NCBI GenBank assembly: GCA_035515795.1 | Contig: DATJAY010000023.1 | Coordinates: 1 to 64,000, forward strand | From: Candidatus Acidiferrales bacterium | GTDB taxonomy: Bacteria > Bacteroidota > Ignavibacteria > Kryptoniales > JAKASW01 | Direction: 5' to 3' | Length of the DNA stretch: 64,000 bases | In this document: positions 35,701 through 44,847 of the stretch, in pieces | How the letters are laid out: every line of letters begins with the position of its first letter | Position numbering within the stretch: the stretch's first letter is position 1 | Position numbers and translations under genes: made by a program | Notes under the pieces: model-generated | Seen by the model: only the letters and a program-made list of their open reading frames with translations | What the model was told of the DNA's origin: nothing | Databases searched by the model: none

Positions 35701-36723
35701 TTACTTTCCACTATCTCCATTAGAGAAATGTTCGCTTCCATATCTCGCACCGCTGTCCGGAAATACAGTCACAACTACGCCGGATTTTAATCGAGAGGCA
35801 ACTTTCAGACTTGCTGACATCGCGGCTCCGGATGATATGCCTACAAATAAACCTTCTTCGCGTGCCAGACGATTCACCATCTCATAAGCTTCTTCCGTAG
35901 AAATCGCCAGTTGGCCGTCGGCGACAGTTGGGTCGTAAATACCGGGAACGATCGTCGTTTTCAGGTGCTTCAATCCTTCAAGCCCGTGCAGTGGGGAATC
36001 GGGCTGAAAAGATATACAAGAGATCGATGGATTGAATTCCTTCAGCCGCCTGCTTGTGCCGACGAACGTGCCGGTAGTTCCGAGTCCGGCGATGAAATGT
36101 GTTACACGATGATTAGTCTGTTCCCAAATTTCAGGTGCGGTGGTTCTGTAATGAGCCTTCCAATTCGCCGGATTATTATACTGGTCAGGATAAAAATATT
36201 TCTCGGGATTAGCCGCCACCATCTCTTTCACCTTTTGCTGCGCGCCATCGGTGCCCGCGAGCGGATCGGTGAGTATAACTTCTGCGCCATAAGCCGACAG
36301 CGCGTTCTTGCGCTCGCGGCTTGCGTTGGAAGGAAGCGCGAGCGCAACCTTGTAACCGAGCGCACTCCCAATCATCGCATAAGCAATCCCCGTATTCCCG
36401 CTTGTCGCGTCAATGATTGTTTTGTCTTTAGTCAACCATCCAGACCATTCAGCTTCAACGATCATATTAAGCGCTGCACGGTCTTTCACAGATCCACCGG
36501 GATTGAACCATTCCGCCTTAGCGAAAATCTCCACCTCTTTGTTCAATGTAAATAACCTTCTGATACGAAGAAGCGGCGTATTCCCGATATTACCGAGGAT
36601 TGAATGGCGGTCATGCATTTCGGACTGAAGGTCCCTCCCCTCAACTAATTCCGATACTTCGAGTTCATTCCCGGGATTTCGAGCCTGACGACGATCTATT
36701 TTTCCATTCGCTATTTGTTCCAT
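35701..36723 (-). CDS. cysM: Cysteine synthase, CysO-dependent CysM-like
   Basis: A 340-residue fold-type II PLP enzyme: NPGGSVKDRAALNM (PLP Lys about 80), DATSGNTGIAYAM, FIAGLGTTGTFVGTSRRL. The wording GLGTTGT, the HGLEGLKHL loop and the short C-terminus are closer to mycobacterial CysM (O-phosphoserine plus thiocarboxylated CysO) than to CysK; a Lys in that loop aligns with the phosphoserine-binding Arg of that enzyme. A roughly 40-residue N-terminal extension is unusual. The adjacent JAMM protease and CysO-MoeZ genes support the CysO route. Ribosome site GGGAAG. Confidence 0.85.
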   Translation of the reverse strand: MEQIANGKIDRRQARNPGNELEVSELVEGRDLQSEMHDRHSILGNIGNTPLLRIRRLFTLNKEVEIFAKAEWFNPGGSVKDRAALNMIVEAEWSGWLTKDKTIIDATSGNTGIAYAMIGSALGYKVALALPSNASRERKNALSAYGAEVILTDPLAGTDGAQQKVKEMVAANPEKYFYPDQYNNPANWKAHYRTTAPEIWEQTNHRVTHFIAGLGTTGTFVGTSRRLKEFNPSISCISFQPDSPLHGLEGLKHLKTTIVPGIYDPTVADGQLAISTEEAYEMVNRLAREEGLFVGISSGAAMSASLKVASRLKSGVVVTVFPDSGARYGSEHFSNGDSGK

Positions 36724-36754
36724 TGTCTTCCCATATCATGAACGAAATTTTTCG

Positions 36755-38209
36755 CTAAAAGATTTCCGCACCGACAGTTTTTAACAATGACGAACCCGGC
36801 GACCAATTCTCTCCATTCTTCTCGCGGTTTCTAAAAAAATTCACAACATCACCGACCACAATCAATCCTGGCAGGCTCTCTTGCATGTCCTCAATCTTCT
36901 CCTCAATATTCTTCAGCCTTCCGACGATAACTTTTTCCCCGGTCGTAGTCCCCCCGAAAACAACAGCGATCGGCCTGGAAGACGGGAGACCGTTCCGGAT
37001 AAGTTGATCGACAATCAGCCCTAACTTTTTCACGCCCATGTAGACAACAATTGTGTCAGCATGCATCAAGTTTTTCCAATCGATATCTTTTTGATCGGTT
37101 CCAGGATCTTCCCTGCTGGAGGCAGATCCAGCTCCCGCGGAATGGCCAGTTACAAAGACGACGCTTGATGCTTCTTTCCTATGTGTCAACGGGATTCCGA
37201 GAGATGTAGGGATGCCGATTCCCGAAGTTATTCCAGGAACGATTTCAACCTCAATTCCAGCGTCCCGCAAGTGCTCAAGTTCTTCGCCTCCACGTCCGAA
37301 AATAAAAGGGTCACCGCCTTTTAATCTGACGACACGCCTGCCCGCAAGTGCTTTGCAGATCAGGAGCTCGTTGATTTTTTCTTGCTTCATGCAGTGTTCG
37401 CCTGCCCTCTTACCGACAAATATCTTCTCCGCAGACTCAGGTACTTCAGCAAGGAGGTCAGCATTTATCAGAGCATCGTATAACACAACATCTGCCTGTT
37501 GAAGAACTCTGAGACCCTTAACAGTGATAAGTTCAGGATCACCAGGACCTGCACCAACAAGATAAACTTTGCCGGGATCCTTAAGATTTCGAGTCACTTC
37601 TCCTGTCTCATCCTTCTTGATTCCTTTCTCATGCTCCATCCTATCCAATTCACTTCGCACAATTTGTTCGCGAACTTTTTTGCGGCTCTCGAAATCGGAA
37701 AAAGCGTTCTGTACCTCTGGACGTAACTCACCAAGTCGCTCCAGCAAATCGGGATACCCCGAAGAGAATTTACCTTCGATTTTGTCTCGAATAATTTTGC
37801 CCAGCGTAGGGCTCTTTCCGTTTGTCGAAACTGCGATCTTCAAATCGCCTCTCTGAAAAACTGACGAAAGATAAAAAGTGCAAAGCTCAGGAACATCGAC
37901 AATGTTTGCAGGAATTCCGCGTGCCTGTGCTTCATTGAAAATTCTATCTTGAACTTCGCGGTCGTCGGTCGCTCCAATTACAAGGGAATACCCTTCAAGG
38001 TCGCCATCTTCATACTCCCGGCGATGCAAAACAATTTTCTTATCCTCAGAAAGTTCCTCTATCCATGAGGAAACTTCTGGAGCAATTACAGTGATGTCGG
38101 CCCTAGCTTCGAGTATGCCCTTGATTTTCTGCTCCGCAACTTTTCCTCCACCGATTACAACTACCGGTCGGCGCTCTACTTTTAAAAATATCGGATATAA
38201 TCTGTTCAT
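36755..38209 (-). CDS. cysG: Siroheme synthase (CysG-like: precorrin-2 dehydrogenase/ferrochelatase + SUMT)
   Basis: A 484-residue fusion. Residues 1-150 are a Met8p-like NAD-dependent precorrin-2 dehydrogenase/ferrochelatase (RPVVVIGGGKVAEQKIKG; STNGKSPTLGKIIRDKIE). About 213-460 is uroporphyrinogen-III C-methyltransferase (VYLVGAGPGDPELITVKGLR; RLKGGDPFIFGRGGEE; PGITSGIGIPTSLGIPLTHR). It makes siroheme for the sulfite reductase that opens the operon. A charged linker joins the two halves. It begins 39 bp after the sat/cysC stop. Confidence 0.93.
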   Translation of the reverse strand: MNRLYPIFLKVERRPVVVIGGGKVAEQKIKGILEARADITVIAPEVSSWIEELSEDKKIVLHRREYEDGDLEGYSLVIGATDDREVQDRIFNEAQARGIPANIVDVPELCTFYLSSVFQRGDLKIAVSTNGKSPTLGKIIRDKIEGKFSSGYPDLLERLGELRPEVQNAFSDFESRKKVREQIVRSELDRMEHEKGIKKDETGEVTRNLKDPGKVYLVGAGPGDPELITVKGLRVLQQADVVLYDALINADLLAEVPESAEKIFVGKRAGEHCMKQEKINELLICKALAGRRVVRLKGGDPFIFGRGGEELEHLRDAGIEVEIVPGITSGIGIPTSLGIPLTHRKEASSVVFVTGHSAGAGSASSREDPGTDQKDIDWKNLMHADTIVVYMGVKKLGLIVDQLIRNGLPSSRPIAVVFGGTTTGEKVIVGRLKNIEEKIEDMQESLPGLIVVGDVVNFFRNREKNGENWSPGSSLLKTVGAEIF

Positions 38210-38247
38210 GTTTCTTTATATCTGTTCCAACTTATCGTTCACTTTGT

Positions 38248-40086
38248 TCAGCAACAGCCAGAAACCTTGCGATTACTTTTTGAATAGTGTTCTCTCAATA
38301 TATCCACTACTTCTGGCCGCGAAAATTCCCTCGGTAAATCCTGGGTGCTACTCAACCGCTCACGTACTTTTGTGCCGCTGAGGATAATCCGTTCGTCGGC
38401 TCCATGCGGACACGTTTTCTCAGATGCCATCCCTTCACACTTATTGCAATAGAAGGTGTGCTCAAATTTCAGAGGAGTAATTCCTAGTTCATCCTTTGAG
38501 TACCTGTCGAATATCTTCTGCGCATCATATGTACCATAATAATTCCCGACTCCTGCGTGATCTCTGCCGACAATGAAGTGCGTGCATCCATAATTCTGTC
38601 GAATTATCGCGTGATGAATTGCCTCTCTTGGTCCGGCATAACGCATTGCCGCCGGCATAACTGAAAGAAGCACACGGTCCTGTGGATAATAATTTCCCAG
38701 CAGGGTCTTATAGCATTCCATGCGAACTCCCGCAGGTATATCGTCGCCTTTCGTTTCGCCGACGAGCGGATGGAGAAGAAGCCCGTCGACCATTTCAAGA
38801 GCAACCTTCTGTAAATATTCGTGCGCACGGTGGATGGGATTGCGGGTTTGAAAAGCAACCACGCTCTTCCAGCCTCGCTCCCTAAAGTAATGTCGGGTTT
38901 CAGTTGGCGTGAGGCGATATTCGGGGAAATCACGATGTGCCTCTAATCTGACAACGTCGATCGATCCGGCGAGGGCCGTATCTCCTTCATCAAACAGATT
39001 TTTTACACCTGGATGTTTCGTATCGGTCGTCTGCCAGACCATCCGCGCGAGCTCTTCTTTATTCACTTTGAAAATTTCACTGAGCTGAAGGATCGCGATA
39101 TTTTTTCCGTCATTGTCTCGAAGAACCACCTGATCGGAGACCTTTAAACGGTCGGCTTCTTCATCTTCGACAAGAAGGAGAATTGGGATAGTCCATGCGA
39201 GGCCGTTTGTCAGTCGACCGTTTTCTATGATGTTTCTATAGTTGCCTTCACCAATAAAGCCGGTCAACGGAGAATATGCCCCGCTTGCAATTAGCTCGAT
39301 GTCCGACCATTGACGTGCGCTGAGAGTGACTGAAGGATATTTTTCAATCCGGTCGATGACTTCATTCCTTTTATTTTCCGGGAGGAACCGGTTAACCAGC
39401 GTACCGCCGTGAGGAGCAATTGTCGAATAATCTTCGTTCCCATTCGTATCCTCAAAACGTGAAGTCGCAACTGTTTCATGAAGCCGTCCGGTCCTCTGCA
39501 ATTGTTCGATCACCTTCTCTTCCTCTTGTTCCGAGAGATTTGTGTCTCCGACCGGCAGCAGACCGAGGAGCTCAAGCGCGCGGAGAAGCTTATTCACACT
39601 GATGTCAATTGTTTCTTTGTCAGTCTCAAGAATAACTTCAGGCGCAAGCGGCTGCTCGTAAGGATCCGAGACACCTGTAAAATTTTTTATTTCGCCGGCG
39701 ATCGCTTTCTTATAGAGCCCCTTGACATCACGCTGGACAAGAGTCTCCATCGGCGCTGAGACAAAAACTTCGATGAAGTCCTTTATCTGAGAACGGACAT
39801 GATCCCTGATCTCCCTATATGGAGATATGGCCGCAGCGATTGCAATGGCTCCGTTACGGGACAGAAGCTCGCAGACAAATCCGATCCGCAAAATATTTAT
39901 ATCGCGGTCTTCCTTACTAAATCCTAGACCTTTGCTCAGATGAGTGCGGACGACATCACCATCTAGAACTTCAATCTTCGCTTCTCCCCGCTCTTCCAAT
40001 TTCTTGACGAGCCCGGCAGCTATCGTTGATTTTCCAACTCCGGAAAGACCGGTAAACCATATCGTGAATCCTTCGTGCTTGGGCAT
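38248..40086 (-). CDS. Bifunctional APS kinase / ATP sulfurylase
   Basis: A 612-residue fusion with the kinase first. Residues 1-180 are APS kinase: P-loop GLSGVGKST (13-21), LDGDVVRTHLSKGLGFSKEDRD, ISPYREIRD. About 220-612 is ATP sulfurylase: SPLTGFIGEGNY and the catalytic QTRNPIHRAH (413-422), then GRDHAGVGNYYGTYDAQ and Cys-containing YCNKCEGMASEKTCPHG. It activates sulfate to APS and then PAPS. The kinase-first order is that of animal PAPS synthase; Aquifex-type fusions have the reverse. Start is well supported (AAGGAAG). Confidence 0.94.
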   Translation of the reverse strand: MPKHEGFTIWFTGLSGVGKSTIAAGLVKKLEERGEAKIEVLDGDVVRTHLSKGLGFSKEDRDINILRIGFVCELLSRNGAIAIAAAISPYREIRDHVRSQIKDFIEVFVSAPMETLVQRDVKGLYKKAIAGEIKNFTGVSDPYEQPLAPEVILETDKETIDISVNKLLRALELLGLLPVGDTNLSEQEEEKVIEQLQRTGRLHETVATSRFEDTNGNEDYSTIAPHGGTLVNRFLPENKRNEVIDRIEKYPSVTLSARQWSDIELIASGAYSPLTGFIGEGNYRNIIENGRLTNGLAWTIPILLLVEDEEADRLKVSDQVVLRDNDGKNIAILQLSEIFKVNKEELARMVWQTTDTKHPGVKNLFDEGDTALAGSIDVVRLEAHRDFPEYRLTPTETRHYFRERGWKSVVAFQTRNPIHRAHEYLQKVALEMVDGLLLHPLVGETKGDDIPAGVRMECYKTLLGNYYPQDRVLLSVMPAAMRYAGPREAIHHAIIRQNYGCTHFIVGRDHAGVGNYYGTYDAQKIFDRYSKDELGITPLKFEHTFYCNKCEGMASEKTCPHGADERIILSGTKVRERLSSTQDLPREFSRPEVVDILREHYSKSNRKVSGCC

Positions 40087-40147
40087 ATTACTTCCTTATG
40101 TAATTAGTAGGCTCCTTAAGAATCTTACCTTTCAAAAATCTTATAAT

Positions 40148-41062
40148 TCACCCGAACAATCCTTCAACCGACAGATAGCGTTCGCCGGTATCGTAGTCGA
40201 AAGTCAGAACTGTACTACCTTCTGGGATTTCCGGAAGTTTCTTGGCGACAGCAGCGAGTGCCGCACCGGTAGAGATACCTACAAAAATTCCTTCTTCCTT
40301 TGCAGCCCGCACGGTGAATTCGAACGACTCTTCTTTGGTCACCAGCACAACTCCATCAAGGATCTTCACGTTCAGGTTTTTTGGAATAAAACCCGCGCCG
40401 ATTCCCTGAAGGGGATGCGGGCTCGGTGAGCCTCCGCTGATAACGGGAGACAATGCCGGTTCAACTGCAAAAACTTTGAGCTTCGGAAACTTTTTCTTCA
40501 AGACGTTTGCGCAGCCGGTGATATGTCCTCCGGTTCCCACACCGGTGATCAGATAATCTATGCCGTCTGGAAAATCACTGATAATTTCCTGAGCAGTCGT
40601 CCGCTCATGCGCTTCGATGTTGGAGGGATTCTCAAACTGCTGCGGTATCCAGGCATTTTGCGTTTTGGAGGCAAGCTCGTTTGCTCTGTCAATTGCACCC
40701 TTCATGCCTTTTTCGCGCGGAGTCAGTTCGAGAGTCGCTCCATATGCAGTCAGAATTCGTCTTCGTTCAACAGACATCGATTCCGGCATAACGAGAATAA
40801 GTTTATACCCCTTAACCGCAGCCACCATCGCGAGTCCGATCCCCGTATTGCCGGATGTGGGTTCGATGATCACACTATCCTTTTTTAAGATCCCGCGGCG
40901 TTCCGCATCATCGATCATGGAAAGTGCAATGCGGTCTTTTATGCTCCCGCCCGGATTTGCTCGCTCGAGTTTTATCCAGACGTTCACCTTGGAAGGAAAT
41001 AACCTGTTGATTTTCAAATGAGGCGTGTTGCCTATCGTTTCGAGTATAGAATTAACTTTCAT
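40148..41062 (-). CDS. cysK: O-acetylserine sulfhydrylase (cysteine synthase A)
   Basis: A 304-residue Cys[16 protein letters not shown] (PLP Lys 42), [30 protein letters not shown], and a C-terminal [16 protein letters not shown]. It joins sulfide to O-acetylserine made by the CysE encoded 60 bp upstream. The ribosome site AAGGGAG is strong. This is the second cysteine-forming enzyme of the same operon besides the CysM-like one. Confidence 0.96.
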   Translation of the reverse strand: MKVNSILETIGNTPHLKINRLFPSKVNVWIKLERANPGGSIKDRIALSMIDDAERRGILKKDSVIIEPTSGNTGIGLAMVAAVKGYKLILVMPESMSVERRRILTAYGATLELTPREKGMKGAIDRANELASKTQNAWIPQQFENPSNIEAHERTTAQEIISDFPDGIDYLITGVGTGGHITGCANVLKKKFPKLKVFAVEPALSPVISGGSPSPHPLQGIGAGFIPKNLNVKILDGVVLVTKEESFEFTVRAAKEEGIFVGISTGAALAAVAKKLPEIPEGSTVLTFDYDTGERYLSVEGLFG

Positions 41063-41121
41063 GAGAAATGCTCCCTTTTATTTTAGCGGAAAAATGAATC
41101 GAGTTATGATATCCCGTGATC

Positions 41122-41982
41122 TTATATGACAAAGTCGATACCTCCATTCGTCTCGTTCGGAGTCCGCACATTTACCTTCGTCTCGGTGTACACAAACGAA
41201 AACGGCGGTACACTGCGAGTCAGCCACGAATTGCCTCCGACGACGCTGTCATGTCCGATTGTTGTGTCGCCGCCGAGTATTACAGCTTGGGCGTAAATTA
41301 TCACATTGTTTTCAATTGTCGGATGGCGCTTTGTATTTGCAAGCGATTTGTCCACACTCAACGCGCCGAGAGTAACGCCCTGATAAATTTTCACATTGTC
41401 GCCGATGACCGTTGTCTCACCTACAACGATTCCCGTACCATGATCGATAAAAAATGGAGTGCCGACTCGCGCCCCAGGATGGATATCGATTCCGGTAAGC
41501 TGGTGAGCATATTCGGTCAGCAAGCGTGGGAAAATAGGCACGTCAAGCAGGTAGAATTCATGGGCGATACGGTAAATGGCGATCGCAAGCAATCCCGGAT
41601 ATGCGAGGACCACTTCTTCAACGCTCTCTGCTGCGGGATCGCCGCGATAAATCGCCTCAGCGTCGAGCCAGAGCTTGTTATGAATTTCCGGAAGCCGTGA
41701 GAAAAACGCACCGACAATCTCATCAACTGAATCACCCGGTTTGTGCGGCAGCGAATGCAAAATCGCTTTGGCATTGCGCTGAAGCAAAACTAATTTCGCC
41801 TGTATTTCTTCGGGCGAAAAGTAAACTTGTTCAGAGAGAGTTGGGAATAGACACTCAATAATTTCATCCGCGAACCGACGGGTCTCCGCCTTGATTGGCA
41901 AAGTTAATCCATGCGGCTCATGCTTTTGAAACAGCGTTTCCGCCAGCGTCAGTAATTCTCCGTCCGATTGAATTGTTTTCAT
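41122..41982 (-). CDS. cysE: Serine O-acetyltransferase
   Basis: A 286-residue left-handed beta-helix acetyltransferase: an alpha-helical N-terminal domain, then GIDIHPGARVGTPFFIDHGTGIVVGETTVIGDNVKIYQGVTLGA (by parts) with the catalytic Asp/His region, and a tail with hexapeptide repeats ending in a hydrophobic segment. It makes O-acetylserine for CysK. The tail usually docks into CysK; here it ends GGIDFVI, with the terminal Ile that CysK-binding tails need. It is separated from the exporter gene by 150 bp. Confidence 0.94.
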   Translation of the reverse strand: MKTIQSDGELLTLAETLFQKHEPHGLTLPIKAETRRFADEIIECLFPTLSEQVYFSPEEIQAKLVLLQRNAKAILHSLPHKPGDSVDEIVGAFFSRLPEIHNKLWLDAEAIYRGDPAAESVEEVVLAYPGLLAIAIYRIAHEFYLLDVPIFPRLLTEYAHQLTGIDIHPGARVGTPFFIDHGTGIVVGETTVIGDNVKIYQGVTLGALSVDKSLANTKRHPTIENNVIIYAQAVILGGDTTIGHDSVVGGNSWLTRSVPPFSFVYTETKVNVRTPNETNGGIDFVI

Positions 41983-42131
41983 CTTAGTGACTTTCGTAGT
42001 TGGTAGGAAATTGATTGATTAATTTTATATGGAATGGCCTGGGCGTCGATGAGGGAATGCAGGCTCTTATTTATCGCCTTTATCAATCTAAGAAATACTA
42101 TACCAAACTGCGACATCTTGTTTATCATGGG

Positions 42132-42896
42132 TTACAAAAGTTTTATTCCCGACACCACTAACATTGAGCCGAGGATTATTTCAGTCGCTCTCTTCGGGAA
42201 CGAGACGCTTAACCTGCTTCCGAGAATTGCTCCGGGAACCGAGCCAATCAACAGATTAAGGAGCAGATTAAAATTGACAGTCCCATTCGCAAGGTGTCCT
42301 GCGCCGGCGACTGCAGTGAGGATCGCACCATGGAACACGTCAATTCCGACGACCTGTGAAACCGGGATCGCATAAGTTGCAAGCAGGAACGGAACAAAGA
42401 TGCTTCCGCTCCCCACAGATGTTATAGAAACTGCAAAACCGATCCCAAAACTGACGGCTCTTATTCCGAAGACTCTCCTTCGGACGTCGGGCGAAGATTT
42501 GAATTTATCTGCAAGCTTCCAAATCGGCGGGTAAAACAACCCGACGGAAACGACGATGAGAATAGCACCAAGAGAATGCGTAATGAATGAGTCAATCGAG
42601 AAAGGATGGAAATATGAAATAAGCCTGAGGAAAATGAATCCAACGATTGCGCCGGGCAAACTGCCGGATAACAGTGTGCCCGTTATTTTGAAGTTAACAT
42701 TTTTCAAACGGACGTGGGTAATGGCTCCAGCGATTTTTGTCAAGGCACTCAGGACAAGATCGGTTCCGACCGCGAAGACGGGTTGCACTCTGAATATGAA
42801 AATCATTATCGGTGTGATAAGGCTTCCGCCTCCCATTCCGGTAAGGCCAATCATCGTTCCGACAAAAAATCCCGCTGCAATAATTTCCCAGGACAT
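42132..42896 (-). CDS. TauE/SafE-family sulfite/sulfonate exporter-like membrane protein
   Basis: A 254-residue polytopic protein of about eight helices with the family's GFFVGTMIGLTGMGGGSLITPIMIF opening (by parts) and the matching second-half repeat VSITSVGSGSIFVPFLLATYAIPVSQVVGID. The start at 42896 overlaps the cysH stop by one base (TGATG), giving tight coupling; a longer in-frame start would add a basic stretch inside cysH and is unlikely. In this operon it most likely moves sulfite, sulfate or another sulfur anion, direction unknown. Confidence 0.87.
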   Translation of the reverse strand: MSWEIIAAGFFVGTMIGLTGMGGGSLITPIMIFIFRVQPVFAVGTDLVLSALTKIAGAITHVRLKNVNFKITGTLLSGSLPGAIVGFIFLRLISYFHPFSIDSFITHSLGAILIVVSVGLFYPPIWKLADKFKSSPDVRRRVFGIRAVSFGIGFAVSITSVGSGSIFVPFLLATYAIPVSQVVGIDVFHGAILTAVAGAGHLANGTVNFNLLLNLLIGSVPGAILGSRLSVSFPKRATEIILGSMLVVSGIKLL

Positions 42897-43627
42897 CAAG
42901 CGTTCGGCCTTTCTTCCCGGTTTTGGGGATCGATAACGTGCAGTCCGCATTCTTTCTTTTGAAATCCGCGCCATCTTCCGGCGCGATCGTCTTCACCCGC
43001 GGCAACCGGCGTCGTGCAGTGAGTGCAGCCAATACTTGCGTATCCTGAATCATAAAGCGGATTATACGGCACTTCGTGATCCACAATATATTTCCAGACT
43101 TCCTTTTTAGTCCAGCCGGCAAGAGGATTTATTTTTAACAAATTGAACCTCTTGTCCCATTCAACTAATCCCGCATTCGAGCGACCCGGGGATTGCTCGC
43201 GCCTGACAGCAGTAATCCAGCCGAAATAATTTTTCAGAGCCTCACGAAGCGGTTCCACTTTCCTGATATTGCAGCAAAGATCCGGATTGCTTTCCCATAG
43301 ATTTGCACCATGAAGTTTTGCCTGCTGCTCCAGTGAAATCGGAGTTGCATAACGTATCAATCTGATTCCGTATTTCTCCTCGAGCCTGTCACGAAGCACA
43401 TAAGTTTCAGGGAATAAAACATCCGTGTCCAAATAGAAAATCGGGATTCCTTTGTTCACTGATGCAATCATGTCAACGATGACCACACCTTCTGCACCGA
43501 ATCCGGTAGCCATCGCAATGTCGCCGATCCGGAAATTAGTACTGACCCATTCCAGCACTTTAGCCGGATGTGCGGGCTCGAATTGTTTATTCAACAAACT
43601 AATTTCTTCTTGATTCAAATTTACCAT
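42896..43627 (-). CDS. cysH: Adenylylsulfate (APS) reductase, iron-sulfur type
   Basis: A 243-residue reductase with all the iron-sulfur landmarks: DLCCNIRKVEPL (Cys 118-119), GCTHC (Cys 201, 204) binding the 4Fe-4S cluster, and the catalytic KKECGLH (Cys 227). This is the APS-reducing (assimilatory, bacterial/plant-like) class rather than the cluster-less PAPS reductase. It yields sulfite for the sulfite reductase at the head of the operon, with thioredoxin as reductant. Ribosome site AAGGAA. A perfect 13-bp hairpin precedes it. Confidence 0.95.
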   Translation of the reverse strand: MVNLNQEEISLLNKQFEPAHPAKVLEWVSTNFRIGDIAMATGFGAEGVVIVDMIASVNKGIPIFYLDTDVLFPETYVLRDRLEEKYGIRLIRYATPISLEQQAKLHGANLWESNPDLCCNIRKVEPLREALKNYFGWITAVRREQSPGRSNAGLVEWDKRFNLLKINPLAGWTKKEVWKYIVDHEVPYNPLYDSGYASIGCTHCTTPVAAGEDDRAGRWRGFQKKECGLHVIDPQNREERPNA

Positions 43628-43641
43628 AATTTCCTTATCGA

Positions 43642-43670
43642 TTGAGACTCACTCTCCGAGTGAGTCTCAA
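43642..43670. repeat. Perfect 13-bp inverted repeat with 3-base loop
   Basis: Arms TTGAGACTCACTC/GAGTGAGTCTCAA around a 3-base loop that reads GGA on the coding strand, in the short gap between the small-protein gene and cysH. There is no U-run, so it is more likely an RNA-processing or stabilising hairpin, or a dispersed palindromic repeat, than a terminator. Confidence 0.7.
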
Positions 43671-43682
43671 CCTATAATGTCT

Positions 43683-43940
43683 TTATACGTTCTGCACTCT
43701 TGTTGCCGAATATTCCAATCGTTCTTTTGCCTTGGCAACCGCCTTTGATTCTGCTTCGTCGCGTGTCGAGGCTTCGGCTCGCGCAATATTTGCTCCAGGA
43801 TCAACATTATCGACGGTGCAATAAAAAAGATCACCGAGTTTGTAGCTCACTATGTGCATCTTGAAAGACTTGATCGGTCCCTTCGGCAGAGGAACTTCCT
43901 CTGTTCTCTCGTGATACTCTTGCGGGGTCATCGTGTTCAT
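43683..43940 (-). CDS. Small protein of the cysteine operon, unknown function
   Basis: An 85-residue protein from the ATG at 43940, whose start overlaps the rhodanese stop by four bases (ATGA). It contains an N-terminal MTPQEYHERTEEVPLPKGPIKSF, a central beta-rich part (YKLGDLFYCTVDNVDPGANIARAEASTRDEAESKAVAKAKERL by parts) and a helical end. No cysteine-rich or metal motif apart from a single Cys. Its fixed place between rhodanese and APS reductase suggests an accessory role in sulfur transfer; I do not recognise a named family. Confidence 0.7.
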   Translation of the reverse strand: MNTMTPQEYHERTEEVPLPKGPIKSFKMHIVSYKLGDLFYCTVDNVDPGANIARAEASTRDEAESKAVAKAKERLEYSATRVQNV

Positions 43941-44797
43941 GCTCTTTCTCCACGCGCGATGGGCGCATTTACAAGATTTCCCCACTCCGTCCATGAACCA
44001 TCGTAGTTCTTGACGTTACTGTATCCGAGAAGATACCTGAGGACAAACCAGGTGAGGCTCGACCGTTCACCGATGCGGCAGTATGCAACTATATCTTTGT
44101 CGGGCTTGACTCCGAGCGGTTCATACAACGATCTGAGTTCAGCAACCGATTTGAATGTTCCATCTTCGTTCACGTTTTTTCCCCAGGGTACATTTACTGC
44201 CTTTGGGACATGACCGCCGCGCTGGCATGTTTCGGGCAATCCGGGAGGCGAAAGAACCTTTCCGGTGTATTCGTCGCCGGACCGCACGTCTACCAATGCG
44301 ACCTTCTTGCCATCGTCAACTGTCTTCAAGACGTCCTGAAGATAAGCTCTGATTGAAAAATCGGGTTCGGAAGCTTTATATGCCTTTTTCGGCACGTTCG
44401 GGATATCTCTTGTCAGCGGCTTTCCTTCCGCGACCCACTTCTTGCGACCGCCGTTTATCAACCGGACATCCTTGTGTCCATAAATTTTCAATTGCCAGAG
44501 CGCCCACGCGGCGAACCAGTTGTTGTTATCGCCGTAGAGCAAAACGACTGTATCGCTGTCGATTCCCGATTCGCTAAGGAGCTTCTCCAATTCCGATTTT
44601 GGAACGAGATCTCGCCTGACGTTGTCCGACAATTGAGTTTGCCAGTCCCAACCTACCGCGCCAGGAATATGGCCCTCGCCATAAGCTTTCGTATCTACAT
44701 CGACTTCGACTATTCTGACATTTGAATCCTCCTTGTGCTGGTCGGCCCATGCTGTGTCGACCAGAACTTCAGGATGTGCATATTTATCTTGTACCAT
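43937..44797 (-). CDS. Thiosulfate sulfurtransferase (two-domain rhodanese)
   Basis: A 286-residue tandem rhodanese. The N-terminal domain is inactive (Asp where the Cys would be: VVLLYGDNNNWFAAWALW). The C-terminal domain carries the active site CRIGERSS (Cys 240), the thiosulfate-type rather than mercaptopyruvate-type loop. It moves sulfane sulfur from thiosulfate to acceptors such as cyanide, thioredoxin or the CysO-MoeZ fusion. Ribosome site GGAGGAA is very strong. Second gene of the operon, overlapping the small-protein gene. Confidence 0.93.
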   Translation of the reverse strand: MVQDKYAHPEVLVDTAWADQHKEDSNVRIVEVDVDTKAYGEGHIPGAVGWDWQTQLSDNVRRDLVPKSELEKLLSESGIDSDTVVLLYGDNNNWFAAWALWQLKIYGHKDVRLINGGRKKWVAEGKPLTRDIPNVPKKAYKASEPDFSIRAYLQDVLKTVDDGKKVALVDVRSGDEYTGKVLSPPGLPETCQRGGHVPKAVNVPWGKNVNEDGTFKSVAELRSLYEPLGVKPDKDIVAYCRIGERSSLTWFVLRYLLGYSNVKNYDGSWTEWGNLVNAPIARGERA

Positions 44798-44847
44798 GAC
44801 TTTATTCCTCCGTTGTCACTTTTTGATGTTCACCTTACTTGTTTTCG

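Noticed and set aside
42897-42974. Longer start for the TauE-type exporter
   Set aside because: The extra residues are basic, lie within cysH and are not part of the family; the TGATG overlap at 42896 is a typical coupled start.
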